Source of the DNA: Rhabditoides inermis
Lineage: Eukaryota; Nematoda; Chromadorea; Rhabditida; Rhabditidae
DNA length: 64,000 nt
Direction: 5' to 3'
Assembly (NCBI GenBank): GCA_963966185.1
Contig: CAWZYM010000070.1
Location: forward strand, 263,501-327,500
Shown one piece after another: positions 60,801-64,000 of this stretch (positions are counted from its first letter, which is position 1; each line of letters starts with the position of its first letter). Made by a program: the position numbers and the translations under genes. The notes below the pieces were generated by a model, which saw only the letters and a list, made by a program, of their open reading frames with translations, was not told the DNA's origin and made no database searches.

Positions 60801-62345
60801 CAAATTCGGCCGAATCCGGTCGCAGGGTGAAGTTGGAATTTCCACCACTGTAGGAGAAAAGAACATACATCCTCACCCGACTTCTGTCTGCTGGCAGGGC
60901 GCATCTCCTCTTTCGCCTCTTTCCTCGGCCCGGGTGCTGGTTCACTGCGCGGGGCGAATCGACCACCCTCGTGACTTCTATAAACGAAACGAATTCTTCT
61001 GTTCTCGAAACGTCAGGCTCATCGAGAATGTACCGCGCCATGACAACTAAGAGATGAAAGCAGTGAGCAGAAAGCGAAACATGGATGAGTATAGCAGGGC
61101 CAAAATCGAGTGAACATAATCATATCTGACCGTCTCTCTTTCTTCATTCTCAGCCCTCTCAGTTCCACCTCTGGCTCTGGCGGTTTGGCGGATGTCTCCC
61201 GGATCGCCTCCTCCTTCTTTTCAGAAGGCTGACGCTCCACTGAGACAGCCTTGTTCGGGGGTTTCCGAGAAGCTGACTTCTTCTCTGGCTGAACGAGATG
61301 CAAATAATGAAAGCGAGAAGGAGAAAGTGGTAGGACACACGGCTGTGTATGGTTGTATGTGTTGTGGTGACCAGTGGCTGTCCACTCCGAATGCCCGCAT
61401 AGTCGACTGCTCACTCACTAGGTCAGCGTACGTATTCCGCACCGAGTCCTCTGCCACCTGTACATGTAGACATGAAAGGGGGAGGAAGATACACGTCAAA
61501 TCATTTCCCGTCGTGATACACTGAATAATAAGCGCCAACTGTTGCGATGGCCGGCAAGAAACGGACAAAAAGTGACTTTGTTTGGGATTTCGCACTGCAT
61601 AACGCAGTTTGTTGTACAAATGGTTTGAAGTTTGATTGTCACCTGGTTCATCTTCTCCTTCCACACTTTCGCCTCATCCACATCTCCGGCCATAAGGGCA
61701 TTCGAGCGCTGTAAACAATTAAACATATTGGTAAACAAGTAAATAAACAACAGAGCACCTTCTCGTTCATTGTTAGCAGCTTCCGCTCTGCTGCGGACAG
61801 ATCAACCAGGGCCTGCTGGCACAGCACTTGCTAAAATAAATTGACAATGTCGGTACGCACTCATATCACACCAATTTACTAGATTTGTGTGATACCAAAA
61901 AGCAGTTTATGTAACAATTATAACCGCTGGTTGGTTTGTGTTAAGAATACCCGCGCGCGAATCCGCAAGAGGCGATTGAGAGAAAAGTCTCTTAGAATCT
62001 TTGCGAGAACAATGTGATGCTGATAGATGTTATCAGAATGTTGGAAAATGGTTATATTTCGATTTTGGTATCGCTAGCTCTTCTCGGAAGCGAGATACGC
62101 GCGCGCGCCCCCCGAGCTCGGGCTAGCCGCCAATTGACGAATGGTTTTAATGCATGAGCTTTTGTTGCATTACGTCGAATAAACAATAACACAAACTTTA
62201 CTTTTACGCCAGTCCTTTTTTAAGATAATTTTGAATAAGTTTACCTTCACTGGTTTTTCCGGGTCGTTTTGGTTGATGACCACGTTGCGCATGCGGTTGC
62301 GAAGAGTGCGAATCTGAGATGAGAATCAGAGAGAGTAGAGAGAGA

Positions 62346-62391
<46 letters not shown>

Positions 62392-62692
62392 GTGAGAGGG
62401 GCTGACCGTAGTGAGCGGGTCCTCTCCCAACTCCACTTGGTGTTGCCTGTATCCAGTGGATTGGTATCCGCGCCGCCGCGCATCCTTTTCTTCCCTGTTA
62501 CCAAACATGTTCATTGCCTGATCGGTACACAGCAGCAGCTCACCTGTCCTCCTGCTCCCTCTGTCTCCTCCGCGCACTCTGCTCCCTCCGCTCCTTCTCA
62601 GCCTGCTCCTCCCTCCTCCGCTGCTCCACCAGTGGAATGAAGCCAGCGTCTGACCGCCGATCCACATAGTCTTCGTATAGAGCTTCCGACAT
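54222..62692 (-). CDS. coiled-coil zinc-finger protein, CEP104-like C-terminal region
   Basis: Starts at ATG 62692 (MSEALYEDYVDRRSD) and ends KRKIAAAAAAEQA with TAA at 54222. N-terminal exons are charged helices (EQAEKERREQSARRRQRE, TLRNRMRNVVINQNDPEK, ALMAGDVDEAKVWKEKM), then a basic Pro-rich region. Near 59500-59060 come zinc-finger exons: KCPYCDAMDKDF with HFKHHCKLLPTCQFC, LKDHQLNRCEF, and CSKCSMAIDEDD. Near 54960-54860 is WCPLCGVAVDDDKESWKTH followed by GCYNNPRRH. The order of C-x2-C...H...C fingers, ending in a CPLC...W..H finger, resembles the C-terminal fingers of the ciliary-tip protein CEP104. The N terminus does not show its usual domain. Introns are full of repeats, so the single-gene model is inferred from strand, phase and lack of another start. 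Confidence 0.45.
54722..54850. repeat. GA microsatellite occupying an intron
   Basis: Plus-strand (GA)n with AAAG interruptions fills the intron between the last zinc-finger exon and GCYNNPRRH. Confidence 0.9.
54970..55097. repeat. tandem repeat of about 48 bp next to a foldback element
   Basis: TTATTCTCCTACCGTAATTC-like units, with ACGATGCAGATCAAA between them, recur here and at about 58130-58221 and 58880-58925. Two of the three arrays abut the left end of a foldback element. Confidence 0.65.
55098..55587. mobile_element. foldback/MITE element, copy 1
   Basis: Inverted arms of about 145 bp start ATTATCTTTTAAAAGTACTT and end in its complement, with an internal TGCTCTTTCAAA / TTTGAAAGAGCA pair and a spacer of about 200 bp. 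No coding sequence. Lies in an intron of the zinc-finger gene. Confidence 0.8.
55690..57750. repeat. degenerate CTCTCGTT/CTTTCTCT satellite, about 2 kb
   Basis: Pyrimidine-rich 8-bp-type units (TTCTCTCG, TTCTCTCT) with interspersed TCCCTCCTTC blocks that recur every 250-400 bp, suggesting a higher-order repeat. Lies in an intron of the zinc-finger gene. Confidence 0.9.
57751..58220. other. intronic stretch with no recognised gene
   Basis: Contains GAGAGGGCGCTGCGCGCCCTCTC near 58092, a short perfect palindrome, and one copy of the 48-bp repeat. Nothing coding is supported. Confidence 0.4.
58222..58525. mobile_element. foldback/MITE element, copy 2
   Basis: Ends ATTATCTTTTAAAAGGACTT and complement. 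The inverted arms share GCTCATGCATTTTATCAATC. Same family as copy 1 but with diverged arms. Confidence 0.8.
58687..58799 (+). repeat. dispersed repeat, inverted copy at 61925-62036
   Basis: CTGATAACATCTATCAGCAT through TTCTCGCAAAGATTCTAAG to ACACAAACCAACCAGCG matches the reverse complement of 61925-62036 at roughly 85% by eye. The paired copies flank 3.1 kb of the zinc-finger gene. Confidence 0.75.
59628..60332. repeat. GTGA tetranucleotide array, about 705 bp
   Basis: About 176 uninterrupted GTGA units. On the gene's strand it reads (TCAC)n and lies between the exon ending HDEFDV and the exon starting FYEIKRNGRL. Confidence 0.98.
60489..60754. mobile_element. foldback/MITE element, copy 3
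   Basis: Ends ATTATATATTTAAAGTACTT and AAGTACTTTTAATAGATAAT, with arms sharing GTGTCAACCCAATTTAACAA-type sequence. Diverged member of the same family. Confidence 0.7.
61925..62036 (-). repeat. dispersed repeat, inverted partner of 58687-58799
   Basis: See the partner copy. Located between two small exons of the zinc-finger gene. Confidence 0.75.
62152..62229. mobile_element. half foldback/MITE element, copy 4
   Basis: Only the right half is present: GCATGAGCTTTTGTTGCATT to CCTTTTTTAAGATAAT matches the right half of copy 2. Confidence 0.65.
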
Positions 62693-63038
62693 CGCAGGTG
62701 GGCAGGTGAATCTCGTAGATCAGTAGATCAGTTATACGGGAAGATCAATAGAAGTGAGTGTGCGGGTGCCGCACTCCTTTTGTCAACTCTTTCATTAATT
62801 ATTGATAACCTTTGTTTCTAGGCACACAGACTGAAGCAAGACATGCAAAACTGTTGTTGTTGTTATTATCAGTTATATCCAGTTGACTACTAGAACTGTG
62901 TTTGCATAATATTGTTTTGATTTCTTATTCCAGTTGAATGCACATCGCGCAAGAGAGGGAGTGAGGGAGAGAGGGAGAGAGGGAGAGAGGGAGAAAGAGA
63001 GAGAGGGAGAGAGGAAGAGAGAGGGAGAGGGAGAGGGA

Positions 63039-63075
<37 letters not shown>

Positions 63076-63611
63076 TTTGTTTCTAGGCACACAGACTGAA
63101 GCAAGACATGCAAAACTGTTGTTGTTGTTATTATCAGTTATATCCAGTTGACTACTAGAACTGTGTTTGCATAATATTGTTTTGATTTCTTATTCCAGTT
63201 GAATGCACATCGCGCAAGAGAGGGAGTGAGGGAGAGAGGGAGAGAGGGAGAGAGGGAGAGAGAGAGAGAGGGAGAAAGGGAGAGAGAGGGAGAGGGAGAG
63301 GGAGAGGGAGAGGGAGAGGGAGAGAGAGAGAGAGAGAGAGAGAGGCCCCCGAAATGTGCGGACCCATGGTTACGCGAGTGGGGTTTGCTTCACGTGGCAT
63401 TGGGTGACCATAGTTTCCATATTAGTCATTTCACAATTCCGGAACGTATACTCCTCTTCTCTTCTACACCTAACGAGGATAAAAAACGTAAATCTTTCTA
63501 ATTCACATTTTCGAACTTTACGACCCTCCCTTCACCTGACACAACCCATTGATTCATTGATTGTTGTCGAATAGAATCTTATTGAAGTCCTTAAAAAATT
63601 TCAGATTGAGG
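62693..63611. other. divergent intergenic region with a tandem duplication
   Basis: Lies between the zinc-finger gene (leftward) and the kinesin (rightward), so it should hold both promoters. 62804-63068 is duplicated at 63069-63344. No other gene seen. Confidence 0.6.
62804..63344. repeat. 265-bp tandem duplication with GA-rich ends
   Basis: The unit starts GATAACCTTTGTTTCTAGGC and ends in a (GA)n/(GGGAGA)n tract. The two copies are essentially identical outside the GA tract. Confidence 0.94.
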
Positions 63612-64000
63612 ATGGCTCGTGCGAAGTGGAAGTCTGCGTCTTCGTCCGGCAGTGGGGGAAAGGGAGGGGACAGTGTGGTGGTGGCAGTGCGAGTCAGGCC
63701 ATTCAACGACAGGGAGAAGAACAGAAAGGTGGGCAGGGAGGGGGAGGAACACTCAACCGAGACGTCCGGACTGCTACTCAACGTATAGAGAGAGAAGGAG
63801 AGGAAGAGAGAGGGAAAAAGAGGAAAAGGAAGAGACGGAAAGAAAGTGAATTATAAAAAAAGCTGGGGAGAGAAGAGGAAACTATTGTTGCAGGCACAAC
63901 TGATCATTGAGATGCCCGATGAAAAAACAACTCTGATTCGGTGAGTATCTGTTTTGAACAACATTCTCCTCATTTAAAATTCATTTTCTTATGTGAATAA
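63612..64000 (+). CDS. kinesin motor protein (kinesin-3 type), first two exons
   Basis: ATG 63612 opens an exon ending at 63728. It holds a Ser/Gly/Lys-rich leader and then SVVVAVRVRPFNDREKNRK, the first beta strand and signature (VAVRVRPFN.RE) of kinesin motor domains. A second exon, 63894-63940 (AQLIIEMPDEKTTLI), matches the strand-turn-strand that follows, as in KIF1/Unc-104-type motors. The P-loop and switch regions lie beyond the window. Kinesin-3 motors carry vesicles or ciliary cargo to microtubule plus ends. The subfamily assignment is from the N-terminal signature only. Confidence 0.85.

Overview
This is nuclear DNA of a eukaryote with compact intron-rich genes. Many GT-AG introns are only about 37-60 nt, and many of the longer ones are packed with CT/GA microsatellites. 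The gene set (a TNNI3K-type ankyrin/TKL kinase, CLEC16A, GPN1, a kinesin-3-type motor, a CEP104-like zinc-finger protein and secreted Thr-rich proteins) suggests a ciliated unicellular holozoan or an early-branching animal. The species cannot be fixed from sequence alone.

Layout. Positions 1-2001 hold the 5' part of a C2-domain gene (minus strand). Positions 2632-24316 hold a secreted-protein gene (minus strand) whose coding exon is split by a 19.8 kb Polinton/Maverick element at 3218-23056. The element is bounded by a perfect 6-bp target duplication (GGCGAC) and has terminal inverted repeats of about 7.59 kb each. Inside are a roughly 1.14 kb inner palindrome and a 3.5 kb unique core. The core holds broken copies of a capsid gene, a packaging ATPase and a chromodomain integrase. 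No DNA polymerase B is visible. Each arm carries two diverged copies of an unknown gene with a micro-intron and a putative zinc ribbon, a miniature LTR retrotransposon (TRIM), and a 5'-truncated LINE with a poly(A) tail.

To the right, nearly all genes are on the minus strand: TNNI3K (25530-35262, with a 4 kb pyrimidine minisatellite in a kinase intron), a small Gly/Met/Tyr-rich secreted protein (35645-37337), an unknown, possibly propeller-like protein (37709-39589), GPN1 (39958-41592), CLEC16A (42496-46654), a Lys/Glu-rich protein (47248-48489), and tRNA-Leu(UAG) at 48760. A secreted EF-hand/Thr-rich protein (49417-54062, plus strand) follows. Next is a long CEP104-like gene (54222-62692, minus strand) whose introns hold a 705-bp GTGA array, 2 kb of CTCTCGTT-type repeat and several foldback transposons. 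The window ends in the first two exons of a kinesin (63612 onward, plus strand).

The host genes are neighbours rather than an operon. The main story is the Polinton: its ends and target duplication look recently mobile and its arms are nearly identical, yet its core genes are decayed. This suggests a non-autonomous derivative moved in trans and kept uniform by arm-to-arm conversion or by its replication mode. All exon joins are read by eye from frame and splice-site logic.
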